DNA from: Haloferax sp046557615 | GTDB taxonomy: Archaea > Halobacteriota > Halobacteria > Halobacteriales > Haloferacaceae | NCBI RefSeq assembly: GCF_046557615.1 | Contig: NZ_JBKIII010000002.1 | Location: 310,001-374,000, forward strand | DNA length: 64,000 nt | Direction of reading: 5' to 3' | Shown: positions 51,787 through 61,246 of the stretch, in pieces | Layout: every line of letters starts with the position of its first letter | How positions within the stretch are numbered: the stretch's first letter is position 1 | The notes under the pieces: generated by a model | The model's database searches: none | What the model was told of the DNA's origin: nothing | What the model saw: only the letters and a program-made list of their open reading frames with translations | Position numbers and translations under genes: made by a program

Positions 51787-52686
51787 TCAGTTGAATTCGG
51801 CTTGCAACCAGCAGGCTCCTTCGACACTGTCGCCGACGTTGGGTTCGTACTCGCCTGCGACGTGGTCGGCGACGAAGAGGTTCACGTCGAATTCCGGCCC
51901 TGCCTCGCCTTCCGGTCTGAAGAGTGGAACGCGGAGCAGGTAGCCCTGTATCGGTCCGTGTTCGACTCGGGTCGTCTCTTTGACTTTCGTCCGGACCACG
52001 TAGTCGTCGGGCGCACCTCGCTCCCACGGGCGGAAGCCGACGAAATCGGAGACGTCCAACTCTTCACCATCCTCGCCGACGATAGTATCGTAATCAGACT
52101 CGCCGAAGTCGTAGGCCGACAGCGCCAGTGAAACCGAGCAGTCGCCACCGAAGTGTTCGGGTGGGTGTTCGAAGTAGTTCGTCGCGAAGGCTGTGACGCC
52201 TGCGGGGCCGAGGTCACCGCCAATCCATGCCTCGATTCCAATGTTCCACTCGTTCAATTGCGTCGCTGAAAACTCGTGTGTCACACCTTCGATGCGTGGG
52301 TAGGCCGTCGCAACTTGGCTGTCGAGGGTGACGACCATCGGTTTGACTTCTTCGCCGTCGCCGATGTAGCCAGTGACGTTCTGGTCTTCGTGTGTGACGC
52401 CCTCCACTGGTTCGCCTTCTTTTACGGTCTGAAACACGAGGTCATCGATGTTCGTGCCGGTTCCGTCGTCTGGAAGGACTGTATCCCAATGGCTGCCGTG
52501 GCTCTGCATCGTGACTGTGCCGTCGGCGACTGGCGATGCTCCCATTGGCTCTGTCGGTGGGTCTGCTGGTCGTCGCTCGGAACCGTTCGGTTGCCCACTG
52601 TCCTCGTCTGCTGGTGTCTCAGCCGCCGATTGTTCGTCGTCAGAACCGCCAGTAATTCGGTTCAGCAACCGAGTTATTAGATTCAT
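51787..52686 (-). CDS. Unknown acidic protein with N-terminal amphipathic helix
   Basis: The 299-residue protein starts with an amphipathic segment MNLITRLLNRITGG and an unstructured acidic linker. A beta-rich domain follows (about residues 60-299, DTVLPDDGTGTNIDDLVFQ, PAGVTAFATNYFEHPPEHFG). It lies 52 bp before the start of the preceding reverse gene and is likely co-transcribed with it. No family is recognised; membrane association by its N-terminus is inferred. Confidence 0.75.
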   Translation of the reverse strand: MNLITRLLNRITGGSDDEQSAAETPADEDSGQPNGSERRPADPPTEPMGASPVADGTVTMQSHGSHWDTVLPDDGTGTNIDDLVFQTVKEGEPVEGVTHEDQNVTGYIGDGEEVKPMVVTLDSQVATAYPRIEGVTHEFSATQLNEWNIGIEAWIGGDLGPAGVTAFATNYFEHPPEHFGGDCSVSLALSAYDFGESDYDTIVGEDGEELDVSDFVGFRPWERGAPDDYVVRTKVKETTRVEHGPIQGYLLRVPLFRPEGEAGPEFDVNLFVADHVAGEYEPNVGDSVEGACWLQAEFN

Positions 52687-52813
52687 ATCAGGTCATCTAG
52701 TTGATATTGTATAGTGTTTCCGCCGTCCACGTTCGGCGTGTGGTTCCGGCCGAACCTTCTTGACCAAATGCGCACACGATGTGCTATGGCAGACGCGCCG
52801 GGCGCTGGCACAG

Positions 52814-53692
52814 TCAGTCGATTTCGGTACTGACGGCCGCAAGCACGTCGCTTGCATACCGCTCCACAGCTGGCGATTCGTGGTCTACCAACGCACGAAT
52901 TGTCGTCAGATGGTCAGCGAACGCGTCTGGGTTCGTGGCTGCGATTTCTTTGCAGGCGAGGAGCGTCCAGACGAGCAACTCGCCCTCGTAGTCGTGGATA
53001 TCTCCGAACAGCGAAAGCAGACGACCAACGATTTCTGAAGCGTGTTCTGGGTTGCACAGGGCAAGCTCTCGAAGGAACGGGACGACCCCGGGTTTGATTG
53101 TTCCTGTTGTAGCCTGAAATTCGAGTTCTGAGACAAGATTCGAGGCGTCTACACACCGTTCTGGGACACCAGCGGCGAGGAGATAGAGCGCGTTTGCCGA
53201 AACGATGTCGCTCTCGTGGGCCAGTGCAGACACACTCTTCGGCCACTCTCGTGCGTAGTGACTCGAACTCGGCGTCGGCTCTACGTTTGCAACATACGTC
53301 GGCCCAATCTGCGTTGCAACTGCCAGTGCCACACACGCGTCTTCTTGGACGCTACGACTACCTTCTTCGAGCATCGAAAAGAGGGTCGTGAACAGGTCTG
53401 GACGGATTCGAAGATACAGTCCCACGGCCCGCATCGCCCACATTCTGGTCCCAGAGAGTGTGAATGGGTTGCGCTGTTGCTGTCCGAGTACGTCGTAATC
53501 TGGGAGCGTGCCAATCAAGCCGATGAGGGCGTCTTCTTTCTCTCGAAGTCGCTCTGGGCACAACTCTGCGAGCCACGCGATTCCAACGACTGCCTCGTAC
53601 TGCGTGGCGTTCGAAGGCGAGTAGACGTCTTCAAAGATGTCGCGGATATCGACGCCCTCTGGTCGTTTGCGTACGCTTTCTTCCCACGACAT
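52814..53692 (-). CDS. HEAT-repeat-like helical protein
   Basis: The 292-residue protein (ATG 53692) is composed of helical repeats resembling HEAT/ARM repeats: YEAVVGIAWLAELCPERLR, MWAMRAVGLYLRIRPDLF, SVQEDACVALAVATQIGP and GELLVWTLLACKEIAATNP. It probably mediates protein interaction. The upstream frame carries no similarity. Confidence 0.75.
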   Translation of the reverse strand: MSWEESVRKRPEGVDIRDIFEDVYSPSNATQYEAVVGIAWLAELCPERLREKEDALIGLIGTLPDYDVLGQQQRNPFTLSGTRMWAMRAVGLYLRIRPDLFTTLFSMLEEGSRSVQEDACVALAVATQIGPTYVANVEPTPSSSHYAREWPKSVSALAHESDIVSANALYLLAAGVPERCVDASNLVSELEFQATTGTIKPGVVPFLRELALCNPEHASEIVGRLLSLFGDIHDYEGELLVWTLLACKEIAATNPDAFADHLTTIRALVDHESPAVERYASDVLAAVSTEID

Positions 53693-53925
53693 GGTCACGT
53701 AGTAGCAATTGTACCGCCCTCCGTCGTAGTAAACGTGTGGAATGTCACACACGTCGAGATGAATAGGAATGCGGCCTCGGCACTCATAGGGCTCCGCATC
53801 ACCGAGTGCCTAGTTCGGTTCGGAACGGGTGCCTCGTCATCGGCCATTCACACCTTTCCGATGGGTGGGCAAGTCACTTTTCGTCTGCAGAACACATTTA
53901 GACCTCTTCTTCGAAGAGAGGGGCC

Positions 53926-54366
53926 ATGAGTTGGCGCGACATCCGTCCGGTGGTTTTAGGGCTCGTTTGGCGAGACGACGAGTTGTTGGTTGGGCGTGGA
54001 TACGACCCCGAAGCAGACGAAACGTTCTGGCGGCCACTCGGTGGTGGAATCGAGTTTGGCGAACACAGCGAGGAGGCAGTGTGTCGGGAATTCGACGAAG
54101 AACTGGGTGTCGAATTGGAGAACGTCGAACTACTCACACACGTCGAGAACCGGTTCACCTTCGACGGGACGCAATGTCACGAAATCGCCCTCCTCTACGA
54201 GGGTGATATCGCTGACGAAGCAGTGTACCAACAGGAGGCGATGGTTGGGTATGAAGAGACGATTGGCGAAGAGTTCGAAGTCCGATGGATACCCGTGGCC
54301 GAATTCGAAACGAATTCGCGGACGCTGTACCCGGAAGCCATCGTCGATGTGATTGCAGAACACTGA
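53926..54366 (+). CDS. NUDIX hydrolase
   Basis: The 146-residue protein has the complete Nudix box, GGGIEFGEHSEEAVCREFDE followed by ELGV (GX5EX7REX2EEXGU), at about residues 38-62. It would hydrolyse a nucleoside-diphosphate-linked compound; the substrate is not predictable. It lies divergent from the HEAT-like gene and 38 bp before a convergent gene. Confidence 0.93.
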   Translation: MSWRDIRPVVLGLVWRDDELLVGRGYDPEADETFWRPLGGGIEFGEHSEEAVCREFDEELGVELENVELLTHVENRFTFDGTQCHEIALLYEGDIADEAVYQQEAMVGYEETIGEEFEVRWIPVAEFETNSRTLYPEAIVDVIAEH

Positions 54367-54404
54367 GGCCTACGACAGTGGACGTTCGCTGGCCGTCAGC
54401 TAGA

Positions 54405-55496
54405 TTAGGCCTTCTCCAGCGCACTCACGTCGATGAGTGGAACCGACGGCCTACCAGACAGCGACATCGACCCGGCGACAGTCCCCCAGAACCGTATTTC
54501 GTCGCCTTCGAGCAGTCGAAACCCGACAGCGTCGTCGAAGAACTCTCCGGTCGGCCATCGAGTAACCACGTCGCCGGTCAAACGACCGTCTTCCCCCTCG
54601 ACAGTCACGGTTGCGAGTCGGACCGTCTCGTCTTCCCTCGTCGAATCGACTCGGCCAGTGTACGTCACTGCGGTCCCCGTGTAACCATCCGGGTCCGTAG
54701 CGAGGTTCTCGTATGCAACCGTGGTTGCAGTCGTTGGTTTGTCTCCCGACTTCGGGTCGGTGTTCGGATTCTCCGACTCGGCGTAGAGTGGCTGTGGTGT
54801 CGGAATCGACCACTCGACGGTTGGAAGCGACGCGTCGGGAAGGTGGGAGCCGACCCACTCCCGTCCAGCGGTGACTTCGGCGCGGAGTGTGGGCGACGAT
54901 TGGACGAAATCAGAGATGCGTTCGACGACGACGTATAGCACGACCCCACCGACGACGTACTGACCAACCGTCTTCAGTGCGTCGCGACGAGACAGTTCTT
55001 GTTCGGTCTCGGCTTCGTTCTCGCGCTCGTCACCCGTCACACTCTCGTCCTCGGATTCGACGGGTTCGCCGAGCCAGTTTCGAGAGACTGGCTCTTCGGT
55101 GCCGACGAGTCCACGGACGAAATCTTCGACCCCAGTCTCTCGAACTTCGACGGCGATTGTGGGAGCATCGAGTTCGACCAGACCGGTCTGGTGGGCGTCG
55201 GAGTCTAGCCCCCCACGACCAACGACAGCAAGGTATGGTTCGACGCTCGCCCGCTTGCAGGTCCGAACGAACGCGCTCGTCATATCGGCGGTAATCCGTT
55301 TCGTCGTCGTTATCCAGATTCGAAGTTCGCGGGGCGTTCCATCTTCTGTTTCACCGTCGGCTTCGACGGTGACGTGCGGGCCTTTGAACCGGACGCGTGT
55401 ATTGTACCCTCGTGCCTCCCAGATGTACTCGAAGATGGCGGCGAGTTCGACATCTGAACACTCGTCGATGAGTGACGCGAGCGGCGTGGCCGTCAT
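54405..55496 (-). CDS. Nuclease-fold-like domain membrane protein with extracellular beta domain
   Basis: The 363-residue protein has an N-terminal restriction-endonuclease-like domain (about 1-135, LAAIFEYIWEARGYNTRVRF) similar in layout to the protein at 17155. An acidic linker, a TM helix (about 177-197) and a C-terminal OB-like beta domain (about 255-360, TAVTYTGRVDSTREDETVRL) follow. Catalytic nuclease residues are not evident. Function is unknown. Confidence 0.75.
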   Translation of the reverse strand: MTATPLASLIDECSDVELAAIFEYIWEARGYNTRVRFKGPHVTVEADGETEDGTPRELRIWITTTKRITADMTSAFVRTCKRASVEPYLAVVGRGGLDSDAHQTGLVELDAPTIAVEVRETGVEDFVRGLVGTEEPVSRNWLGEPVESEDESVTGDERENEAETEQELSRRDALKTVGQYVVGGVVLYVVVERISDFVQSSPTLRAEVTAGREWVGSHLPDASLPTVEWSIPTPQPLYAESENPNTDPKSGDKPTTATTVAYENLATDPDGYTGTAVTYTGRVDSTREDETVRLATVTVEGEDGRLTGDVVTRWPTGEFFDDAVGFRLLEGDEIRFWGTVAGSMSLSGRPSVPLIDVSALEKA

Positions 55497-55608
55497 TCGT
55501 GCTACCGATTCGATAAGAGGCTGTTAGGTGTTTCTGCCCTATTCTCGGGAGTGAGAACGTGGCTATCGACCGATGGAAAAGAGTGCAGATGGGGCGACGA
55601 GAGACCGC

Positions 55609-56646
55609 TTATTCGAGGCGTTCGCGGGCGGCGGCGACCAAGAGCGGGAGCATTATCGTCGCATCGCCGAGAACGGTCGCGTTGCGGGCGTCCTTCTCTA
55701 ATTTACCCCACGAACGAGCTTCGTCGAGAGTCGCCCCCGAGAGGCCACCGGTCGCCGCGGGGTCCATCGTAATCTGGACGGCGTAGTCGTATGCACCGGG
55801 GGTGACGAGCATCGTCTGGAGGGTGAAGTTCTTCGGAACGCCGCCGCCGACGAGGAGACAGCCAGCCGTGTCGGCATCGTAGGCGAGGTCCGTCAGCGGC
55901 GTCATGTCCGAGAGCGCATCGAGCGAAAACGGTGAAGTTTGAGAGTACATCCACGCCTGCAATCCGAGTACTGAATCTTGCACTGCGGGGCAGTAAATCG
56001 GCACGTCGGCTTCGTAGGCAGCGGCGGCGACACCGGCGTCTTCCTCGATACCTTCGCGTTCGTTGACCTCGCTGTTGGCACGACCGAGTTCTCGACAGAG
56101 GCGCTCGATGCTGACGATGCCTTCCGCTTCGAGCGGCGGGAAGACTTCGTCGCGGAGGTGCGACTCGAACAGTGCGAAGTACTCCTGCGGGAGATAGACG
56201 TTGTAGATACGGTCGACTTCTTCGTCACGGAGTGTCTCGTCGTGTTCGCGCGGCGTCTTCTCTTCGTGGTCGTGTGCGCCGTGGTGGTGCTTGCCGCCGA
56301 TGGCTTCGATGGCGTCGTGGGTGAGGTTCGCACCAGTCGTCACGAGCGCATCGACGTGGCCATCACGGATGAGGTCGGAGACGACTTTTCGCATGCCAGT
56401 GGGGACCATCGCGCCCGCGAGCGACACGAACACCGTACAGTCGTCGTCGGCCAACATCTCGTAGTAGATATCTGCGGCCTCGTGGACGTCTGCCGCGCCG
56501 ATACCGGCGTGGCCGTACTGCTGGACGAGTTCGCCGACAGTCATGCCACTCGTGATTTCGGCGTGCCCGAGCGGGTTGTGCTGGAACTCTTCGCGGTGCG
56601 GCATCTCGTAGCCGCCCTCGTCTTCGTGGGCGTCGTGGTCGCTCAT
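55609..56646 (-). CDS. dhs: Deoxyhypusine synthase
   Basis: The 345-residue enzyme uses a polyamine donor to modify aIF5A. It has the family segments SLAGAMVPTGMRKVV and TTGANLTHDAIEAI, and the catalytic Lys272 in LLVGGGVPKNFTLQT. An inserted His-rich stretch HHHGAHDHEEK (119-130) is unusual for the family. The start at 56646 (MSDHDAHEDEGG) is chosen. It belongs to a cluster with agmatinase and aIF5A. Confidence 0.95.
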   Translation of the reverse strand: MSDHDAHEDEGGYEMPHREEFQHNPLGHAEITSGMTVGELVQQYGHAGIGAADVHEAADIYYEMLADDDCTVFVSLAGAMVPTGMRKVVSDLIRDGHVDALVTTGANLTHDAIEAIGGKHHHGAHDHEEKTPREHDETLRDEEVDRIYNVYLPQEYFALFESHLRDEVFPPLEAEGIVSIERLCRELGRANSEVNEREGIEEDAGVAAAAYEADVPIYCPAVQDSVLGLQAWMYSQTSPFSLDALSDMTPLTDLAYDADTAGCLLVGGGVPKNFTLQTMLVTPGAYDYAVQITMDPAATGGLSGATLDEARSWGKLEKDARNATVLGDATIMLPLLVAAARERLE

Positions 56647-56751
56647 GCCTCTCTCTGCGATGGCGGGGCGTTTCAACGCCCCGGTCCGCCGAGAGTGTGG
56701 GATAAAATAGCAGGCCGAAAGACGTGTCTGCACTCGAGTCGAGTAGCCGGA

Positions 56752-57513
56752 CTACAGCCCAGTCGGATGACTGACGTACTCGGTCTCCAGTTCCCACTCG
56801 TCGGCGAGTGATTGGAGGTTCTTCACACCGAACGTCTCCGTCGCGTAGTGGCCTGCGAGGAATATCGAAATCCCCGCTTCGCGTGCCTCGTGGTAGGCCT
56901 GCTGTTTTCCTTCGCCCGTCACGAGTGCATCTGCACCTCGTTCGACTGCTTCGTCCAGCCAATCGGTTCCCGACCCGGTGATGATAGCGACCGAGGAAAT
57001 CTCGTCGGGGCCGAAGTCGAGTACTTGCGTGCCGTCGTTGCCTTCGAGTTCGTCCAGTGCGTCTCGAATCTCCTCGCTCGTCTTCCCGGATTCGAACTCG
57101 CCGTACTGGCCGATGTGAACCGGGCCAACGGAGCCGAACGGTTCGCGCGAGCCGAGACCGAGGTGGTCGGCGACACCTGCCGCGTTGCCGTACTTCTGAT
57201 TTCCATCGAGCGGGAGATGCGACGCGTAGAGCGCGATATCGTTCTCGATGAGCGGTGCGATGCGGTCGTACTCGTTTCCTGTAATTCGGTCCAACCCGCC
57301 CCAAATCAGACCGTGGTGCGTCACGAAGAGGTCGGCATCGAGTTCGATTGCCTTTTCAAAAGTTGCGGTCGCGCCATCGACGGCGAAGACGACGGTTTCG
57401 ACCTCGGCTTCGTCGGGTCCGACTTGCAAGCCGTTCGGACTGGCGTCAACGTCGGCGAACTCGTCGGGTGAAAGTACCTCGTCGAATCGGGCGACGACTT
57501 CGGAGAGTCTCAT
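56752..57513 (-). CDS. NIF3/YqfO-like dinuclear metal protein
   Basis: The 253-residue protein has the family metal-ligand motifs: VTHHGLIWGG near residue 65, LYASHLPLDGN near 95 and a C-terminal GHYATETFGV. Its biochemical role is not known; NIF3 proteins are widely conserved and may be GTP cyclohydrolase-related. It separates dhs from speB in the cluster. Confidence 0.92.
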   Translation of the reverse strand: MRLSEVVARFDEVLSPDEFADVDASPNGLQVGPDEAEVETVVFAVDGATATFEKAIELDADLFVTHHGLIWGGLDRITGNEYDRIAPLIENDIALYASHLPLDGNQKYGNAAGVADHLGLGSREPFGSVGPVHIGQYGEFESGKTSEEIRDALDELEGNDGTQVLDFGPDEISSVAIITGSGTDWLDEAVERGADALVTGEGKQQAYHEAREAGISIFLAGHYATETFGVKNLQSLADEWELETEYVSHPTGL

Positions 57514-57801
57514 ACTCGTCAGTCGTGGTTCGGGGACTTGTAAGAAACGGGATTGGTGAACCCCTTACTCACCGAGTATCAACAGGACGACCTCGGTATG
57601 CTTCAGCAACTCGGTGTCGTCGAACTCTAACGTACTCTCGCACACGCTTTCATCTTCCCATCTCGATTTTTACGACCGAGGTCGCCGAGGTCGAATTTCC
57701 GTCGATGATGACTTCGCTTTCTCTACGCAACACGTCATTCTCGTCATAGACGGACAGGTTTCAACAGCAGAAAGAGACGAAAATCAGCGAGCGCGCCGAG
57801 G
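57514..57801. other. 288-bp intergenic region between agmatinase and NIF3 genes
   Basis: No convincing gene is present. A 24-codon frame at 57556-57630 (VNPLLTEYQQDDLGMLQQLG) could be a microprotein but has no support. A T-rich run with TTTTTACG is near 57665. Confidence 0.4.
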
Positions 57802-58611
57802 CTACTGCCCGTCCGCGTGCGAAAACACGAACTCCCGAAGCAACTTCGCCGCCAACGTCGCCGCTTGGCCGTCGTCGCGGTCGTTGACTTCCACTACGTC
57901 GAAACCATCAGCAGACGGCGCGACCGACCGAACCACGTCGCGCATCTCACGAGAGGTGAGGCCGAACGGCTCTTTCGTCCCGGTTCCCGGCGCATATGCC
58001 GGGTCGGCGGCGTCGATATCGACACTCAGATAGATGGATTCGTCGTCGAAATCCGGTTCCCAATCGGCGACTTCTTCGGGTGGAACGACGGTCACATCGT
58101 CTGCTTCGGCACGTTCCCACTCGTCGGGTGAGCCAGTTCGAGCGCCGAGGATGATTGCGCGTTCGACGCCGAGTTCGTCGAGGGCGCGCCGGGTGATGGT
58201 CGCGTGACTCCACTCGTTACCGTCGTACGCTTTTCTCAAATCGAGGTGTGCGTCGAGACAGACGAACACGTCGGGTTCGACACCAGAGACGCCCGCGGCG
58301 GTGATAGTGTGTTCGCCGCCGAGGAGGAGAGGGGCGGCGTCGTCCCACTTTGCGTCGCGGACGCTCCCGGTGAGCCATTCGATGTATTCGGGTGCGTCGT
58401 CCCACGCGCGGACATCGTCCGCGTCGTGGACGCCCAACTCGGTGAAAAATTGGTCAGTTCGGCGGTCGTAGTCGTCGAACGACCCGGCGAACTGACGGAT
58501 TCGATTCGGTCCGAAACGGGTTCCAGGTTGGAAAGAGGTGGAGATGTCGAGCGGGGCGCCGACGATGACGTAGCTTGCTACCTCACGGTCTGCGATTGCC
58601 CCGGGGAACAT
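57802..58611 (-). CDS. speB: Agmatinase (SpeB-type ureohydrolase)
   Basis: The 269-residue enzyme has all manganese-site motifs of the arginase/agmatinase family: LGGEHTI, CLDAHLDLR and SVDIDAADPAYAPGTG. In H. volcanii an agmatinase in this neighbourhood is known to be needed for aIF5A deoxyhypusination. It lies 15 bp downstream of aif5A, so the two form an operon. Confidence 0.95.
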   Translation of the reverse strand: MFPGAIADREVASYVIVGAPLDISTSFQPGTRFGPNRIRQFAGSFDDYDRRTDQFFTELGVHDADDVRAWDDAPEYIEWLTGSVRDAKWDDAAPLLLGGEHTITAAGVSGVEPDVFVCLDAHLDLRKAYDGNEWSHATITRRALDELGVERAIILGARTGSPDEWERAEADDVTVVPPEEVADWEPDFDDESIYLSVDIDAADPAYAPGTGTKEPFGLTSREMRDVVRSVAPSADGFDVVEVNDRDDGQAATLAAKLLREFVFSHADGQ

Positions 58612-58626
58612 CTCAGTATCCCCCGT

Positions 58627-59001
58627 TTAGACGATCTTGCGCTGGCCTTCGTATTCGAGGTACTCGATTTCGTCTTCGGGGTTGAGTTCCTCGTCGTCGG
58701 GGATGCGCATCGTGAACGTCTGGTAGGTCTCGAGGTCCATAATCTGAGCGTCTTCGCCGGTGACAGAGACGACCTGACCCTGCTTTCGCTCGATAATCGG
58801 GACCCAAACCTTCGCGTCGACAGGTTGCGAGAGCGAACGCTTCTTCGTGTCGAAGACACCACGGGCTTCGACACGAGCCTTCGCACTGCCGTGCTTACCG
58901 GGCTTTGCGGTACTGTAAGCGTAGATTTTGCACGGCTTTTCTTCCATCATGACGTAGCTTCCTTCTTGGAGTTCGCGAACCTGCTTTTGCTCTTTCGCCA
59001 T
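58627..59001 (-). CDS. Translation factor aIF5A
   Basis: The 124-residue protein carries the modification loop AKPGKHGSAKARV with target Lys36 (deoxyhypusinated in H. volcanii), an SH3-like N-domain and an OB-fold C-domain (QVVSVTGEDAQIMDLETYQT). It promotes translation of difficult peptide sequences on the ribosome. It is in the same operon as its modification genes. Confidence 0.96.
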   Translation of the reverse strand: MAKEQKQVRELQEGSYVMMEEKPCKIYAYSTAKPGKHGSAKARVEARGVFDTKKRSLSQPVDAKVWVPIIERKQGQVVSVTGEDAQIMDLETYQTFTMRIPDDEELNPEDEIEYLEYEGQRKIV

Positions 59002-59075
59002 GTCTCTCCGTTATGGGAAGGAGGGTATAAACGGTTTGGAACGGCGCTCCTACGTGGTGTGTTCCCGTAATCGAC

Positions 59076-59504
59076 TTAGGCCTCGTCTACCGCTTCGACC
59101 TCTGCCATCGACGGGTCGAACCACGTCCCCTCGGCATCGCGTCTCGCAACACTTCCGAGCGCCCCCGAAGCGACGTTTGGCAACGAGAGCGCGAGCATGA
59201 TTGCCGTCGTGAGTTCACCCGACGTCTCGAAGAATGGGAGTAGATACTGAAATGGAAAGAGAATCGGCGTCTCGTTCAAGAAGGTGAGCAGAATCGAGAG
59301 TGGCATCAACAAACACCCCCAAACGACACCGGATAAGAGACCGTGCCACGCCCCATCTGCGGGGTCGGTTCCGACGACGTACCCTGCGAGGGCACTCCCA
59401 GTCACCCCACCGACGAGGGTGAACTGCCCCGTCATGAGATAGACCAACAGCTCGGTGCATGCGGCGAGACCCACCCCAGTGAACACTACTCGCCACTGTG
59501 TCAT
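59076..59504 (-). CDS. DUF5518-like four-TM membrane protein
   Basis: The 142-residue protein has four hydrophobic helices with glycine-rich spacing (LVGGVTGSALAGYVVG; GAWHGLLSGVVWGCLL), as in halobacterial DUF5518 proteins. An acidic C-terminal tail follows. Function is unknown. Confidence 0.75.
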   Translation of the reverse strand: MTQWRVVFTGVGLAACTELLVYLMTGQFTLVGGVTGSALAGYVVGTDPADGAWHGLLSGVVWGCLLMPLSILLTFLNETPILFPFQYLLPFFETSGELTTAIMLALSLPNVASGALGSVARRDAEGTWFDPSMAEVEAVDEA

Positions 59505-59561
59505 ACAGGGACATACTCTCGTGGACGCAGATAAACGTGTGCGCCCGGTTCTCAGATGTGA

Positions 59562-61238
59562 TTACTCTTGGCGACGTTCCCGAAGGTTCTGTCGGGTGAA
59601 TTGCGGGGTCGCACGGATACCTTTCTTGGCGCGGAACGACCGCCAAAGGAGCAGTGCGACGAACACCGTCGGTATCCCTGCGGCCCCGACCGCGACGAGA
59701 TTCTCTGGATTCAAGGCGTAGACGAGAACCGTCGAGACGAACCCGAATGAGAGGAAAATTCCGTAGATGAGTCGCTTCGCCAGTCGGTCGAAGACGCCCT
59801 TTCCGTCTTCGAGTTTGACGTTGACCGTCAGGTTGTCGCGGTCGGCCCGGTCGAGGACGCGTTCGAGTTTCGGCGGGACACGGAAGAGTGACTGTGCGGT
59901 CTTCTGTGCCTGCTGGCCGACGCCCTTCGCAATCTTCTCGATACTCTCCTCGCGGTAGCCCTCCTCGGTGAGGTAACTGGTTGCGACCGAAATGAAGTCG
60001 AAGTCCGGGTCGAGGGTGACACACACGCCTTCGACGACGCCCGCAACCCGAAGCACGAGTGCGAGATTCCGCGGTAAGCGAAGCGGGAACTCGTAAATCG
60101 TGGATTCGACCTGTTCGAGGATTTGATTGACGCGATACTGTTCGATATCGTCGCCACGGGCGTCGGCGATAGCGAGTTCCATCACGTCGCCCATCACCTG
60201 TCTATCGACGTTGGGGCTCAGCGTCCCCATCTCGATGAGGGTGTCGAGGATGGCGTCTACGTCCTGATTTGCGACGGCGATGTAGAACTCCACAATCTTC
60301 CCCTGGATGAAGGGGTCAACTTCGCCGTGCATCCCGAAGTCATAGAAGATAATCTTCCCGTCGTCGGTGACAGAGAGGTTGCCCGGATGGGGGTCGGCGT
60401 GGAAGACGCCGTCGTCCACAATCATCTGGAGGTAGATGCGCTGGAGGTTCGTCGCCAACGCGGTTCGGTCGATGCCGAGTTCGTCGAGTCGTTCGACGTT
60501 GTTGATTTTCGTCCCCGGCAGGTACTCCATCGTGAGAACCCGGTCGTCGGAGCGCTCGTGAACCGGTGTCGGGATGACGAGCGAATCGTTGTCGGCGAAG
60601 TTCTGCTGAATCGCCTCCAAGGTTCGGGCTTCCTCGTCGTAGTCCATCTCTTCGCGGATGGTCTTGGCGAACTCGTCGGCGAGGTTTTCGAGCGAGAACG
60701 CCCGGCCTTCACCGATAAACCGCATGAGGAGCGGCAGCGACCAGCGAACCACTCGAAGGTCGGCCTCGACGAGTTCTTCGATACCGGGGCGACGAATCTT
60801 CACGGCGACTTCTTCGCCCTCGTACTCGGCGACGTACACCTGTCCGAGACTCGCGCCGCTGATGGGGTTGGTATCGAACGAGTCGAACGCCTCGTCGATT
60901 GGCCCGAGTTCCTCTTCGAGGACGACTTTAGATTCTTCCCACGGCGCGGGAGGTACGTCGTCTTGGAGCGTTCCGAGGACGTCGATGTACTGCGGTGGCA
61001 GGATATCAGGCCGCGTAGAGAGCAGTTGGCCCAACTTGATGAACGTCGGACCGAGCGTCAATAGCGACGCTAAGAGAACCTCAGCGCGTTCGACGCGCAT
61101 CTCGGGTGAGACGCGCCGTTGGCCGCCGAAGAAGATGTACTTCCGCCTGTCGCGGGTGTAAGCGACGATGAGCGGAAAGAACTGGTACAGGACGACGAGA
61201 AACCGCCAGTAGGCGCGGAAATTGACCAGCGTGACCAC
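59562..61238 (-). CDS. ABC1/UbiB-family atypical protein kinase
   Basis: The 558-residue protein has the ABC1 (ADCK) hallmarks: the KxGQ motif in FIKLGQLLSTRPDILP, QDDVPPAPWE, GASLGQVYVAEYEGEEVAVK and the catalytic HADPHPGNL with metal-binding DFG in FYDFGMHG. The C-terminus has two TM helices. It supports quinone synthesis or lipid metabolism. The start is GTG at 61238, eight bases after hsp20, so the two form an operon. Confidence 0.94.
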   Translation of the reverse strand: MVTLVNFRAYWRFLVVLYQFFPLIVAYTRDRRKYIFFGGQRRVSPEMRVERAEVLLASLLTLGPTFIKLGQLLSTRPDILPPQYIDVLGTLQDDVPPAPWEESKVVLEEELGPIDEAFDSFDTNPISGASLGQVYVAEYEGEEVAVKIRRPGIEELVEADLRVVRWSLPLLMRFIGEGRAFSLENLADEFAKTIREEMDYDEEARTLEAIQQNFADNDSLVIPTPVHERSDDRVLTMEYLPGTKINNVERLDELGIDRTALATNLQRIYLQMIVDDGVFHADPHPGNLSVTDDGKIIFYDFGMHGEVDPFIQGKIVEFYIAVANQDVDAILDTLIEMGTLSPNVDRQVMGDVMELAIADARGDDIEQYRVNQILEQVESTIYEFPLRLPRNLALVLRVAGVVEGVCVTLDPDFDFISVATSYLTEEGYREESIEKIAKGVGQQAQKTAQSLFRVPPKLERVLDRADRDNLTVNVKLEDGKGVFDRLAKRLIYGIFLSFGFVSTVLVYALNPENLVAVGAAGIPTVFVALLLWRSFRAKKGIRATPQFTRQNLRERRQE

Positions 61239-61246
61239 CAGCCTCG

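Noticed and set aside
57556..57630. A 24-codon frame starting GTG between the agmatinase and NIF3 genes
   Set aside because: It is too short and unsupported; it may be a chance frame, although its composition is normal.
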